Assembly: GCF_001969365.1 (NCBI RefSeq)
Contig: NZ_CP019312.1
Coordinates: forward strand, 1,736,001-1,800,000
From: Tateyamaria omphalii
Lineage (GTDB): Bacteria > Pseudomonadota > Alphaproteobacteria > Rhodobacterales > Rhodobacteraceae
DNA length: 64,000 bases
Reading direction: 5' to 3'
The position numbers were made by a program, and so were the translations under genes. Below, piece after piece: positions 27,742 through 36,183 of this stretch; the stretch's first letter is position 1, and every line of letters begins with the position of its first letter. Under the pieces are notes generated by a model that was not told where the DNA came from, did no database searches, and worked only from the letters and a program-made list of their open reading frames with translations.

Positions 27742-28542
27742 TCAGTAAACGCCGCCCTTGTCGACCTTTTTGGAAAACTCGGTCTCACCACCATCGGCCA
27801 GGATCTTGGCCTGGGCCACCCAATCGTCGCGGGTCACACGGCCCTTGAACCCTTCGAGGTTCTGGTCAACCCACGCCACCTCGTCGGGGCCCCATCCTGC
27901 GACCTGATCGAAGTGGTAGAAGCCCATGGTGTGCAAGAGCGCTTCAAGTTTCGGCCCTACGCCCTTGATTTCCTTTAGGTTGTCGGGCCCACCGTCGCGC
28001 GCAGCGGCCAACGTCTCGGGCTTCGTGCCCTCACCCGCCGCCGCAGGCGCCTCAGCCTTCGACGCGGCCTTTTTCTTGGCAGCGGGCTTGGCCTTTGGCT
28101 TTTCCTCAGCCTTCGGTTCCGCCTCGTATTTCCACTCACCCTTCCGCGCGGCCAGATCCTCTTCCCCCGGCAAAACTGTCGAAGGTTTGATGTCGGCTGC
28201 CGCCGTTGCATCTGCCGCCGCCGAAGCTGGCGCAGCCGCTTTCGCCTCGGGCGCAGGCGCTTTCGCTTCGGGCGCAGGCGCCGGGTCAGCTGCGGTCGCC
28301 TCGACTGCAACGTCACCAATCGCCGGCAGCGGTTTGCAGATGATCCAGCTGAGCAGCGCGCCAGCGACGGCGGCCACCACGAGGCCCATGAACGCGCCCT
28401 GCATGAAGCCCCAGCTACCCAAAACCATCAACAGCACGGCGGCGAGCGCGCCCCCCAGCAGCGCCACAAGCCAGCAGCCGATGGTGCAGCTGATCATTCC
28501 CTCGTTCTTGTCCATAAAGATATCTCCCCCGTTTGCAGACAT
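27742..28542 (-). CDS. Membrane protein with C-terminal helix-hairpin-helix module (NuoE-tail paralogue)
   Basis: 266-aa protein. Two membrane helices lie at about residues 20-42 (IGCWLVALLGGALAAVLLMV) and 48-68, followed by an Ala/Pro/Lys-rich linker (~75-180). A folded C-terminal module (~182-266) holds the helix-hairpin-helix signature LKEIKGVGPKLEALL and FKGRVTRDDWVAQAK. The same module, about 60% identical by eye, ends NuoE directly upstream. The ATG at 28542 overlaps the NuoE stop (TAATG) behind AAGGAA; another good start is ATG 28515 behind GGGGGAGA. HHH modules often bind DNA or act as protein-protein adaptors; here an adaptor role with complex I at the membrane is inferred, not shown. 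Confidence 0.82.
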   Translation of the reverse strand: MSANGGDIFMDKNEGMISCTIGCWLVALLGGALAAVLLMVLGSWGFMQGAFMGLVVAAVAGALLSWIICKPLPAIGDVAVEATAADPAPAPEAKAPAPEAKAAAPASAAADATAAADIKPSTVLPGEEDLAARKGEWKYEAEPKAEEKPKAKPAAKKKAASKAEAPAAAGEGTKPETLAAARDGGPDNLKEIKGVGPKLEALLHTMGFYHFDQVAGWGPDEVAWVDQNLEGFKGRVTRDDWVAQAKILADGGETEFSKKVDKGGVY

Positions 28543-29780
28543 TATTCCTTATAGATACCGTCTTTTTTCGCGCGTTGGGAAAATTCTGTTTGCTCTCCCC
28601 GTGAGAGAGCTTTCGCCTGCGTGACCCAATCGTCGCGGCTGACCCGGCCCTTGAAGCGCACGAGGTGTTGATCGGCCCATGCCACTTCGTCATCGGTCCA
28701 AGCCGCGATCTGGTCGAAATGGTAAACGCCCGCGGCGTTCAACTCTTTTTCGAGGCCCGGTCCGACGCCCTTGATCAACTTCAGATCATCAGCGCCGCCG
28801 TCGCGCGCTTCGGGCAGAAGCGCAGGCTTTGTCCCCGCGGGGACAGCCTTATCTGCTTGTTTTTGCTCCGATTTACTTTCCGTTACCGCAGCGTCCAGTT
28901 TGGGTTTTGCGGCAGCCTCGGCCTGTGGTGCCTGGCCCGGCGCTTCGGACTTGCCGTCGGATGCGGCACCGCGGGCGCGGGGGGCCGGTGCCTCGGCCTT
29001 GGTGCGCCCGCCTTGTTTCCCGTCCGGGCCATCGGGGGGCATCATATCGCCGCTTGGGGCCACGTTATCGTTGGCCTTGCCCCAGGGCGCCAGCAGCGGC
29101 ACTTCGGTGCCGTCGATGCGTTTGATCGTGTCGCCAATGTCCGTCGCCAGTTGGACCGAGGCGTTGTATTTGGTGTGACCGCTGTCGAAATCCTTGAGAC
29201 TGGTCAGACCGCTCAACGGCTCAGCGGCATAGCGCCCGTTCTGCGGACCCGGCGTGGGCACCTCGCCTGCGGCCAACTCGTCAATGATCTCGCCCATCCG
29301 GGCGGCGGTCAGGTCCTCGTAATAGTCCTTGCCAATCTGGGCCATGGGTGCGTTCGCGCAGGAACCGAGGCATTCGACCTCTTCCCAGCTGAATTTGCCA
29401 TCGGCGGACAGCTGGTGCGCTTTGGACGCGATCTTGTCCTTGCAGACGGCGACAAGGTCTTCTGCCCCGCAGATCATGCAGGATGTGGTGCCGCAGACCT
29501 GAATATGCGCAACGGAACCAACGGGTTGCAGCTGAAACATGAAGTAGAAGGAGGCCACTTCGAGTGCGCGGATGTAGGCGAGGTCGAGCATGTCCGCGAC
29601 CGCTTCGATCGCGGGCCGGGTAAGCCAGCCCTCCTGTTCCTGCGCGCGCCACAGGAGCGGGATGATGGCGCTGGCCTGACGGCCTTCGGGATATTTGGTG
29701 ATCTGCGCTTCGGCCCAGGCCTGGTTGTCGGGCGTGAAGGCGAAAGTGTCGGGTTGGTCTGGGTGGAGACGGCGGAGCAT
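28542..29780 (-). CDS. nuoE: NADH-quinone oxidoreductase subunit E with C-terminal HHH extension
   Basis: 412-aa protein, against ~165-240 for ordinary NuoE. Residues 1-~170 are the thioredoxin-like [2Fe-2S] domain carrying cluster N1a, with ligands Cys96, Cys101, Cys137 and Cys141 ([16 protein letters not shown]). A ~150-residue Ala/Lys/Pro-rich linker follows, then a helix-hairpin-helix module (~325-412; [35 protein letters not shown]). The linker and module are extra to the catalytic domain and match the end of the next gene product. The frame is intact throughout. It is preceded by a 122-base gap after nuoD with two inverted repeats. Catalytic assignment is certain; the role of the tail is unknown. 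Confidence 0.96.
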   Translation of the reverse strand: MLRRLHPDQPDTFAFTPDNQAWAEAQITKYPEGRQASAIIPLLWRAQEQEGWLTRPAIEAVADMLDLAYIRALEVASFYFMFQLQPVGSVAHIQVCGTTSCMICGAEDLVAVCKDKIASKAHQLSADGKFSWEEVECLGSCANAPMAQIGKDYYEDLTAARMGEIIDELAAGEVPTPGPQNGRYAAEPLSGLTSLKDFDSGHTKYNASVQLATDIGDTIKRIDGTEVPLLAPWGKANDNVAPSGDMMPPDGPDGKQGGRTKAEAPAPRARGAASDGKSEAPGQAPQAEAAAKPKLDAAVTESKSEQKQADKAVPAGTKPALLPEARDGGADDLKLIKGVGPGLEKELNAAGVYHFDQIAAWTDDEVAWADQHLVRFKGRVSRDDWVTQAKALSRGEQTEFSQRAKKDGIYKE

Positions 29781-29803
29781 TAAAACGGTCCCGTTGTGCT
29801 GGT

Positions 29804-29822
29804 GGAGGCTACGGGCGCCTCC
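29804..29822. repeat. Hairpin between nuoD and nuoE
   Basis: GGAGGC and GCCTCC form a 6-bp stem with a 7-base loop. A second small inverted repeat, AACGG-TC-CCGTT, lies at 29784-29795 just ahead of the nuoE start, where no strong Shine-Dalgarno sequence is visible. The pair could tune nuoE translation or mRNA processing. Confidence 0.35.
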
Positions 29823-29902
29823 GGCGGCGGTTTACTTGGCGAAATGAAGAGGGATTGGCGCTGGGATGAGTGATACCTTTTGCGCCGATGCCCTGCGGCG
29901 GA

Positions 29903-31120
29903 TCACCGGTCGATTTCCCCGAACACCACGTCCATGGTGCCGATGATGGCGGCGACGTCGGCCAACTGGTGCCCTTTGGAGATATAGTCCATCGCCTGCA
30001 AGTGCAGGAACCCCGGCGCGCGCAGCTTGGCGCGGTAGGGCTTGTTGGACCCGTCAGCGACCAGGTAGACGCCGAACTCGCCCTTCGGCGCCTCGACCGC
30101 GCAGTAAACCTCGCCCTCGGGGACGTGGAACCCTTCGGTGTAAAGTTTGAAGTGGTGGATCAGCGCTTCCATCGACGTCTTCATGTCGGTGCGCGAGGGC
30201 GGTGTGATCTTGCCGCGCGCCAGTATGTCGCCGGGGCAGTCGCGCAGCTTGGCAATGGCCTGCTGAATGATCGCGATGGACTGGCGCATCTCTTCCATGC
30301 GGACAAGATACCGGTCGTAGCAGTCGCCGTTTTTTCCCACGGGGATCTGGAAGTCGAATTCGTCGTAGCATTCATAGGGCTGCGCGCGGCGCAGGTCCCA
30401 GGCAAAGCCGCTGCCGCGCACCATGACGCCGGAGAAGCCATATTTCAGGATGTCATCCTCGGTCACGATGCCGATGTCGGCGTTGCGCTGTTTGAAGATA
30501 CGGTTTTCGGTCAGCAGGCCGTCGATATCCTCCATGAAGCCGGACATGAATTTCTCGGACCACGCCTCCATATCGTCGAGCAGTTCAGGCGGCAGATCCT
30601 GGTGGACACCGCCGGGACGGAAGTAGGCCGCGTGCAGACGCGCGCCGCAGGCCCGTTCGTAGAAGATCATCAACTGTTCACGCTCTTCAAACCCCCAGAG
30701 CGGGGGTGTGAGCGCGCCCACGTCGAGCGCTTGGGTGGTGATGTTGAGCAGGTGGTTCAGCACGCGGCCAATCTCGCAGAACAGGACGCGGATCAGGCTG
30801 GCCCGGCGGGGCACTTCGACGCCTGTCAGCTTTTCGATGGCCAGGCACCAGGCGTGTTCCTGGTTCATCGGTGCGACGTAGTCGAGCCGGTCGAAGTAAG
30901 GCAGGTTTTGCAGGTAGGTCCTGCTCTCCATCAGCTTTTCGGTGCCGCGGTGCAGCAGGCCGATATGCGGGTCACAGCGTTCGACCACTTCGCCGTCGAG
31001 TTCGAGGACGAGACGGAGCACCCCGTGTGCCGCGGGGTGTTGCGGGCCGAAGTTGATGTTGAAGTTGCGGATTTTCTGTTCGCCCGTGAGGGCGTCGTCG
31101 AATTTGGAGCCGTCCATCAT
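29903..31120 (-). CDS. nuoD: NADH-quinone oxidoreductase subunit D
   Basis: 405-aa 49-kDa-type subunit that lines the quinone site with NuoB. Conserved segments: [58 protein letters not shown] and the C-terminal [40 protein letters not shown]. The quinone-binding His and Tyr positions of the family are present. The start is behind GGAG; a second ATG follows directly. Its start overlaps the stop of the 43-aa micro-ORF. Confidence 0.98.
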   Translation of the reverse strand: MMDGSKFDDALTGEQKIRNFNINFGPQHPAAHGVLRLVLELDGEVVERCDPHIGLLHRGTEKLMESRTYLQNLPYFDRLDYVAPMNQEHAWCLAIEKLTGVEVPRRASLIRVLFCEIGRVLNHLLNITTQALDVGALTPPLWGFEEREQLMIFYERACGARLHAAYFRPGGVHQDLPPELLDDMEAWSEKFMSGFMEDIDGLLTENRIFKQRNADIGIVTEDDILKYGFSGVMVRGSGFAWDLRRAQPYECYDEFDFQIPVGKNGDCYDRYLVRMEEMRQSIAIIQQAIAKLRDCPGDILARGKITPPSRTDMKTSMEALIHHFKLYTEGFHVPEGEVYCAVEAPKGEFGVYLVADGSNKPYRAKLRAPGFLHLQAMDYISKGHQLADVAAIIGTMDVVFGEIDR

Positions 31121-31248
31121 GTCGCTTCTCCGCTAACAGTCTGATGTGACTCAGAAATCTGAGCACACAGTATTTTTTTAAAAAGGGGCATAGACGCCAA
31201 ACCCAAGCCAGCAGCCGCAATCGCAGTGTTGATCAGTTCAAACCACAT
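31117..31248 (-). CDS. Micro-ORF of 43 aa directly upstream of nuoD
   Basis: Encodes a short protein with one N-terminal hydrophobic helix ([20 protein letters not shown]) and a polar tail ending SGEAT. GGAGAAG lies 6 bases before the ATG. The start overlaps the stop of the upstream micro-ORF, and its own stop lies inside the nuoD start region, so all three are translationally coupled. No family recognised. It could be a small complex I accessory or assembly peptide, or merely a translational relay. Confidence 0.45.
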   Translation of the reverse strand: MWFELINTAIAAAGLGLASMPLFKKILCAQISESHQTVSGEAT

Positions 31249-31415
31249 CACCGCTTCTCCAGCTCTTGCAGCTTCATCGCCATGATCCACAGCAGCACAA
31301 TGGTGCCCACGGGCAGGATGCAGAACGCCGCCCAGTACTGGTTGATCCCGAAATGGGGCAGCAGCTTGAACATCGGGATGATGCTTGCCGCTGCGATCAG
31401 AAGCCACCAGATCAT
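31248..31415 (-). CDS. Micro-ORF of 55 aa between nuoC and nuoD, small membrane protein
   Basis: Read directly from the minus strand: ATG at 31415, TGA at 31250-31248. The product has two hydrophobic helices, MIWWLLIAAASIIPMFKLLP and a second ending in GTIVLLWIMAM, with a charged KLQELEKR C-terminus. It starts 5 bases after the nuoC stop and overlaps the next micro-ORF by one base. Size, two-helix layout and tight packing argue for a genuine small membrane protein. I recognise no family. Confidence 0.6.
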   Translation of the reverse strand: MIWWLLIAAASIIPMFKLLPHFGINQYWAAFCILPVGTIVLLWIMAMKLQELEKR

Positions 31416-31420
31416 CTCCA

Positions 31421-32029
31421 CTACTTCGCCTCCGCCTCTTTTTCATCTCCCGGAAGGATGTATTCGGCCCCTTCCCAGGGCGACATGAAGTCGAATTGGC
31501 GGTATTCCTGAACAAGGCTGACGGGTTCGTAGACCACCCGCTTTTCCGCCTCGTCATAGCGCACTTCGGTGTAGCCGGTCGTCGGGAAGTCCTTGCGCAG
31601 CGGATAGCCGCGAAAGCCGTAGTCGGTCAGGATGCGGCGCAGGTCCGGGTGGCCGGAGAACAGGATGCCGAACATGTCGAACACCTCGCGTTCGAACCAG
31701 TTGGCGGACGGGTGGATGTCCACCAGTGACGGCACGATCTGGTCCTCGCGGATCGACACGCGCAAGCGGATGCGGTGGTTCTGGTACATCGACAGGAAGT
31801 GGTAGACGACGTCGAACCGTTTGGCCCGGCCCGGATAGTCGACGCCCGTGATGTCCACGAGGGTGGAGAACCGGCAGGTGCTGTCGTTGGTCAGGAACTC
31901 GACAAAGCCGGTCACGCTGGACGGCGCCACGTCGATGTTCAGCTCACCATGGGTCACGTCCCAGGCCAGCACGCAATCGGGGCGCTTGGCTTCGAGATAG
32001 GTGCCAAGTTCGGTCATTGCTTCGGACAT
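31421..32029 (-). CDS. nuoC: NADH-quinone oxidoreductase subunit C
   Basis: 202-aa 30-kDa-type subunit of the hydrogenase-like module. Family signature: [20 protein letters not shown] then [20 protein letters not shown], followed by [18 protein letters not shown]. Separate nuoC and nuoD genes, rather than the fused nuoCD of enterobacteria, fit alphaproteobacteria. The ribosome-binding site AAGGGG is 7 bases before the ATG. Confidence 0.98.
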   Translation of the reverse strand: MSEAMTELGTYLEAKRPDCVLAWDVTHGELNIDVAPSSVTGFVEFLTNDSTCRFSTLVDITGVDYPGRAKRFDVVYHFLSMYQNHRIRLRVSIREDQIVPSLVDIHPSANWFEREVFDMFGILFSGHPDLRRILTDYGFRGYPLRKDFPTTGYTEVRYDEAEKRVVYEPVSLVQEYRQFDFMSPWEGAEYILPGDEKEAEAK

Positions 32030-32039
32030 AATCTACCCC

Positions 32040-32941
<902 letters not shown>

Positions 32942-33007
32942 GTTGGGCTCCTTTTCTTGGCGCGATATGTGCCGCGCCAGGTCAAGTGGCGAAGTTGACT
33001 GATACTT

Positions 33008-33036
33008 GATGTACGCCTGCCGCCCGGCAGGGTCAA
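33008..33036 (-). promoter_or_regulatory. Candidate nuo operon promoter
   Basis: On the minus strand TTGACC (33036-33031) and TACATC (33013-33008) are 17 bases apart, predicting a leader of about 60 bases ahead of the nuoA GTG. A 6-bp inverted repeat, CCTGCC-GCCC-GGCAGG (33017-33032), fills the spacer and could be an operator. No other good promoter is seen in the 295-base gap upstream of nuoA. Confidence 0.45.
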
Positions 33037-33202
33037 TAAAGGGCGGGGACGGAAGTGGTGGAAATCTCCGGGTGATTTCGCCGCAGCGTGGGACGGTTTG
33101 GCGCATGACGCAAGGGGACCGTGTTCGGGCGGATTGCGCACGAGGCGCTTTGGAGATTGCCGTTTTCGTGGATGTAGGATGCGGTTTTGCATTGAAACGG
33201 TG

Positions 33203-33218
33203 GCGGGCCGAAGCCCGC
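33203..33218 (-). terminator. Probable terminator of the leucine-catabolism operon
   Basis: On the minus strand GCGGGC-TTCG-GCCCGC forms a tight hairpin with a UUCG tetraloop 19 bases after the hydratase stop. No long U tract follows, so it may be weak. It separates this operon from the nuo promoter. Confidence 0.5.
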
Positions 33219-33236
33219 TGTCCAGGTGTAACGCCC

Positions 33237-34022
33237 CTACCCCTGCACCCACGCCGCCTTGCGCTTAGCAAAGAAGGCGTCGATGCCCTCCGCCGCCTCT
33301 TCGGTTTCCCAGCGCGCTTTCAAAGCGGCGATGGAGGTTGCAATCGTGTCCTCGTCGATGCGCGTGCCAAAACTGCGCGCAAGCGCCTTGGCTGCGGCAA
33401 CGGCGCCGGGGGCGCAGTTTAGGTATGGTGCGACCTCCGCTTCGACCGCTGCTGGCAGATCATCCGCCCGGACGGGGCGCGCAAGAAGACCCAGATCAAC
33501 CGCTTCGGCGGCATCAAACAGGCGCGAGGACATGAAGACGCGGCGCGCCCGCCCCTCGCCCATGCGGGCCACGACGTAGGGTCCAATGGTTGCCGGGATG
33601 ATCCCCAGACGGGTTTCCGTCAGGCCCATCTTGATGTGATCGGCGCCGATGGCGACATCGCAGACGGACGCCATCCCGACCCCGCCGCCAAACGCGTTGC
33701 CATGCAGCGCACCGATGAGCGGCTTGGGCATCGTGTTCAGCGCGTGCAGCATGTGCGCAAGCTTGCCCGCCTCGGACGCCCGCGTCTCGGCATCCGCCTG
33801 CATCTGGTCGCGCATCCAGCCCAGATCGCCGCCCGCACAGAACGTCTTGCCCGCCGCCGCCAGCACGACGACCCGCACGGCATCATCGGCACCCAGCGCC
33901 AGCGCCGCGTTGTGCAACTCCGCAATCATCTGCGCGTTCATGGCGTTGTGCTTGTCCGCCCGGTCCAGCATCAGCGTGGCCACACCGCGCGCGTCAGTGG
34001 TGATAGAGATGGTATCGGTCAC
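33237..34022 (-). CDS. liuC: Methylglutaconyl-CoA hydratase (crotonase family)
   Basis: 261-aa crotonase-fold enzyme predicted to hydrate 3-methylglutaconyl-CoA to HMG-CoA in leucine breakdown. The oxyanion-hole segments are [20 protein letters not shown] and [20 protein letters not shown], followed by [20 protein letters not shown], typical of the LiuC/AUH group. The GTG at 34022 is the start, with AAGGA 9 bases upstream. It is the last gene of the mccB-mccA-GST-GST-HMG-CoA lyase unit, and that context decides the specific function over a general enoyl-CoA hydratase. Confidence 0.88.
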   Translation of the reverse strand: MTDTISITTDARGVATLMLDRADKHNAMNAQMIAELHNAALALGADDAVRVVVLAAAGKTFCAGGDLGWMRDQMQADAETRASEAGKLAHMLHALNTMPKPLIGALHGNAFGGGVGMASVCDVAIGADHIKMGLTETRLGIIPATIGPYVVARMGEGRARRVFMSSRLFDAAEAVDLGLLARPVRADDLPAAVEAEVAPYLNCAPGAVAAAKALARSFGTRIDEDTIATSIAALKARWETEEAAEGIDAFFAKRKAAWVQG

Positions 34023-34027
34023 GCGCG

Positions 34028-34888
34028 TTAATCCTTGTCTGCGCCGCGCATGGCACGTGCCATATCCGCCGCTTTTGAAATCACATCGAGATCGAGGCCA
34101 GTGTTGTAACCCAACCTTGCGAGATGCGCGGCCACTGCTTCGGTCGCAACGTTGCCCGCCGCACCGGGCGCATAGGGACAGCCGCCAAGGCCACCGACCG
34201 CCGCATCAAACACGCGCAGGCCCAGCGCCAGCGCTGCGTCGATATTGTCCAGCGCCCGCCCGTTTGTATCGTGGAAATGGCCCGCGAGCCGTCCGACAGG
34301 CACCACCTCGCGCACCGCAAGCAGCATGCGGGCCACGGCATCCGGCGTGCCCTGCCCGATCGTGTCGCCCAGGCTGATCTCGTAGCAGCCCATTGCAAAG
34401 AGGCGATCCGCGACGCGCGCGACGGCGTCCGGCGACACGGCACCGTCATAAGGGCACTCAACCACGCAGGACACGTAGCCGCGCACCGGCAGGTCAATGG
34501 CGCGGGCCGCCTCGACCACCGGCGCGAACCGTTCCAGTGCCTCATCAATGCTGGCGTTGACATTGGCACGTGAGAATCCTTCGCTGGCAGAGCCGAAGAC
34601 GGCGACCTCATCTGCGCCTGCGGCGCGCGCATCCTCGAAACCGCGCATGTTCGGGGTCAAGGCCGCATAGCGGATGCTCGGTGCGCGCGTGATACCGGCC
34701 AGAACCTCGGCACTTCCCGCCATCTGTGGCACCCATTTGGGGCTGACGAAACTTGCGCATTCGATCCGACGAAAGCCTGCGGTGCTGAGCGTGTCGACCA
34801 GCGCCACCTTTTCGGCGACTGGGCTCTCGCGCGCCTCGTTCTGGAGGCCGTCACGCGGGCCCACCTCGTAGATCTCAACCGTATCCAT
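34028..34888 (-). CDS. liuE: Hydroxymethylglutaryl-CoA lyase
   Basis: 286-aa TIM-barrel enzyme that cleaves HMG-CoA to acetoacetate and acetyl-CoA, the last step of leucine degradation. Signatures: YEVGPRDGLQNEAR at the N-terminus, SFVSPKWVPQMAG, metal-ligand region GHFHDTNGRALDN and the catalytic-loop GGCPYAPGAAGNVATE with its conserved Cys. Length is normal. It starts behind GGGAGG and follows the first GST gene directly. Confidence 0.95.
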   Translation of the reverse strand: MDTVEIYEVGPRDGLQNEARESPVAEKVALVDTLSTAGFRRIECASFVSPKWVPQMAGSAEVLAGITRAPSIRYAALTPNMRGFEDARAAGADEVAVFGSASEGFSRANVNASIDEALERFAPVVEAARAIDLPVRGYVSCVVECPYDGAVSPDAVARVADRLFAMGCYEISLGDTIGQGTPDAVARMLLAVREVVPVGRLAGHFHDTNGRALDNIDAALALGLRVFDAAVGGLGGCPYAPGAAGNVATEAVAAHLARLGYNTGLDLDVISKAADMARAMRGADKD

Positions 34889-35554
34889 CTACGCCTCCCA
34901 TGCCGGATAGAAGTCCTGATCATAGAGCCGCATGGCAGGATCGGGCAAACTGGCCTGAAACGCGGGCCTTTCGCTGATGCGCGCGAACCAACGCGCGGTT
35001 TCGGGATGATCTTCGAACCCGCGAAAGTGCCGCGCCATGTAAACCGCCTGCCCGACGGAGATGTCCGCGGCGGAAAAGCCCGATGTCAGCAGGTAATCCC
35101 GGTTTTCGACCGGCGTGGACAGCCGCGCCTCAATCGCGTCATAGCATTTGCCAAGGCGCGCCGCTTCCAGCTTCATCACCGTTGGGCTGCGCATCGCGTC
35201 ATCGTAGAGCGCGATGTGTTGCTGCGTCAGGGCTGCTGCGTGTTGGCTGACGGTTTCGGCGAAATGCACCCAGACAAGCCACGCCATCCGGTCCGGGCTG
35301 CCGGGGCTGCGGCCCAGACGGTCGGGGCTGAACCGGTCGCAGAGATATTCGGTGATCGCACCCGTTTCGAACATCCGCTCCCCGTCGATCTCGAGCGCGG
35401 GCACGCGGCCTGCTGGGCTGAGGCTCAGGAACTCCGGCGTACGCAGGGATTTGTCGAACGGGTGGATTTGCACTTGGAACGGCACATCCAGCTCGTGCAG
35501 CAGCCAGAGCGTGCGCATGGATCGGGTTTGCGGGCAATGGTGGAGTGTGATCAT
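34889..35554 (-). CDS. Glutathione S-transferase family protein
   Basis: 221-aa cytosolic GST-fold protein. N-terminal thioredoxin-like domain: ITLHHCPQTRSMRTLWLLHE, then SPAGRVPALEIDGERMFETG with the glutathione-binding E/T-G turn, and AITEYLCDRFS. The helical C-terminal domain follows (ADISVGQAVYMARHFRGF). The ATG at 35554 overlaps the stop of the upstream GST by 4 bases. Two GSTs within a leucine-catabolic unit are a context clue only; substrates are unknown. Confidence 0.88.
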   Translation of the reverse strand: MITLHHCPQTRSMRTLWLLHELDVPFQVQIHPFDKSLRTPEFLSLSPAGRVPALEIDGERMFETGAITEYLCDRFSPDRLGRSPGSPDRMAWLVWVHFAETVSQHAAALTQQHIALYDDAMRSPTVMKLEAARLGKCYDAIEARLSTPVENRDYLLTSGFSAADISVGQAVYMARHFRGFEDHPETARWFARISERPAFQASLPDPAMRLYDQDFYPAWEA

Positions 35555-36183
35555 CGGGGCTCCGGGAATGTGCCCACTGCTGTCTCGGCAAAGGCGGGGG
35601 TGGTTTGGATCGCGTCGAACCATCGCGACAAAGCGCGTCTCTTGGCAAGCGCCTGCGCGCCTTCGGGCACATGTTGGAACGCGTCGATCATGGGGGCGAG
35701 GTGGCAATCGGCGCGGGTCAGCGTGCTGCCTGTCAGGACCGCGCCCGATTGCGCGAGGTCCTCGAGCATGTCGAGCACCTGTTCCGATGCTTTCAGCCCT
35801 GCTGCCAATTGGTCCGGATCCGATGGCGCGCCGATGGCGGGGCGGAACCATCCATGGGAATAGACCTGCCGCACAAGCGGCCAATAGCCGTAGGCATCGA
35901 CGATGCCGCCCACTTGCACCGCCCGAGCCTGCACCATCGGCGGTGCCTGCCAATCGCGCATGGCGTCGCACCAGGTCAGGATGGCGGCGGTTTCATACAA
36001 GGTCTCTGCTCCGACTTGCAGCAGAGGCACCCGGCCCATGGGGTGCCGTATCTGCGATGCTACATCCGCCTCAAACGGATTGGCCTCTTGGTACGCGTGG
36101 TCGATGCCCGCCAGATGCAGTCCCATCCGCGCCGCCCGGCTATAGACGCTGTAGCGGTAGCCGGTGAGGCGTGTCGCACTCAT
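35551..36183 (-). CDS. Glutathione S-transferase family protein
   Basis: 210-aa GST-fold protein: GYRYSVYSRAARMGLHLAGI, then IRHPMGRVPLLQVGAETLYE and TAAILTWCDAM for the glutathione-binding domain, and a helical C-terminal domain with LTGSTLTRADCHLAPMIDAF. It diverges clearly from its neighbour, so the pair is not a recent duplication. Start overlaps the mccA stop (ATGA), and the end overlaps the next GST. Confidence 0.85.
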   Translation of the reverse strand: MSATRLTGYRYSVYSRAARMGLHLAGIDHAYQEANPFEADVASQIRHPMGRVPLLQVGAETLYETAAILTWCDAMRDWQAPPMVQARAVQVGGIVDAYGYWPLVRQVYSHGWFRPAIGAPSDPDQLAAGLKASEQVLDMLEDLAQSGAVLTGSTLTRADCHLAPMIDAFQHVPEGAQALAKRRALSRWFDAIQTTPAFAETAVGTFPEPR

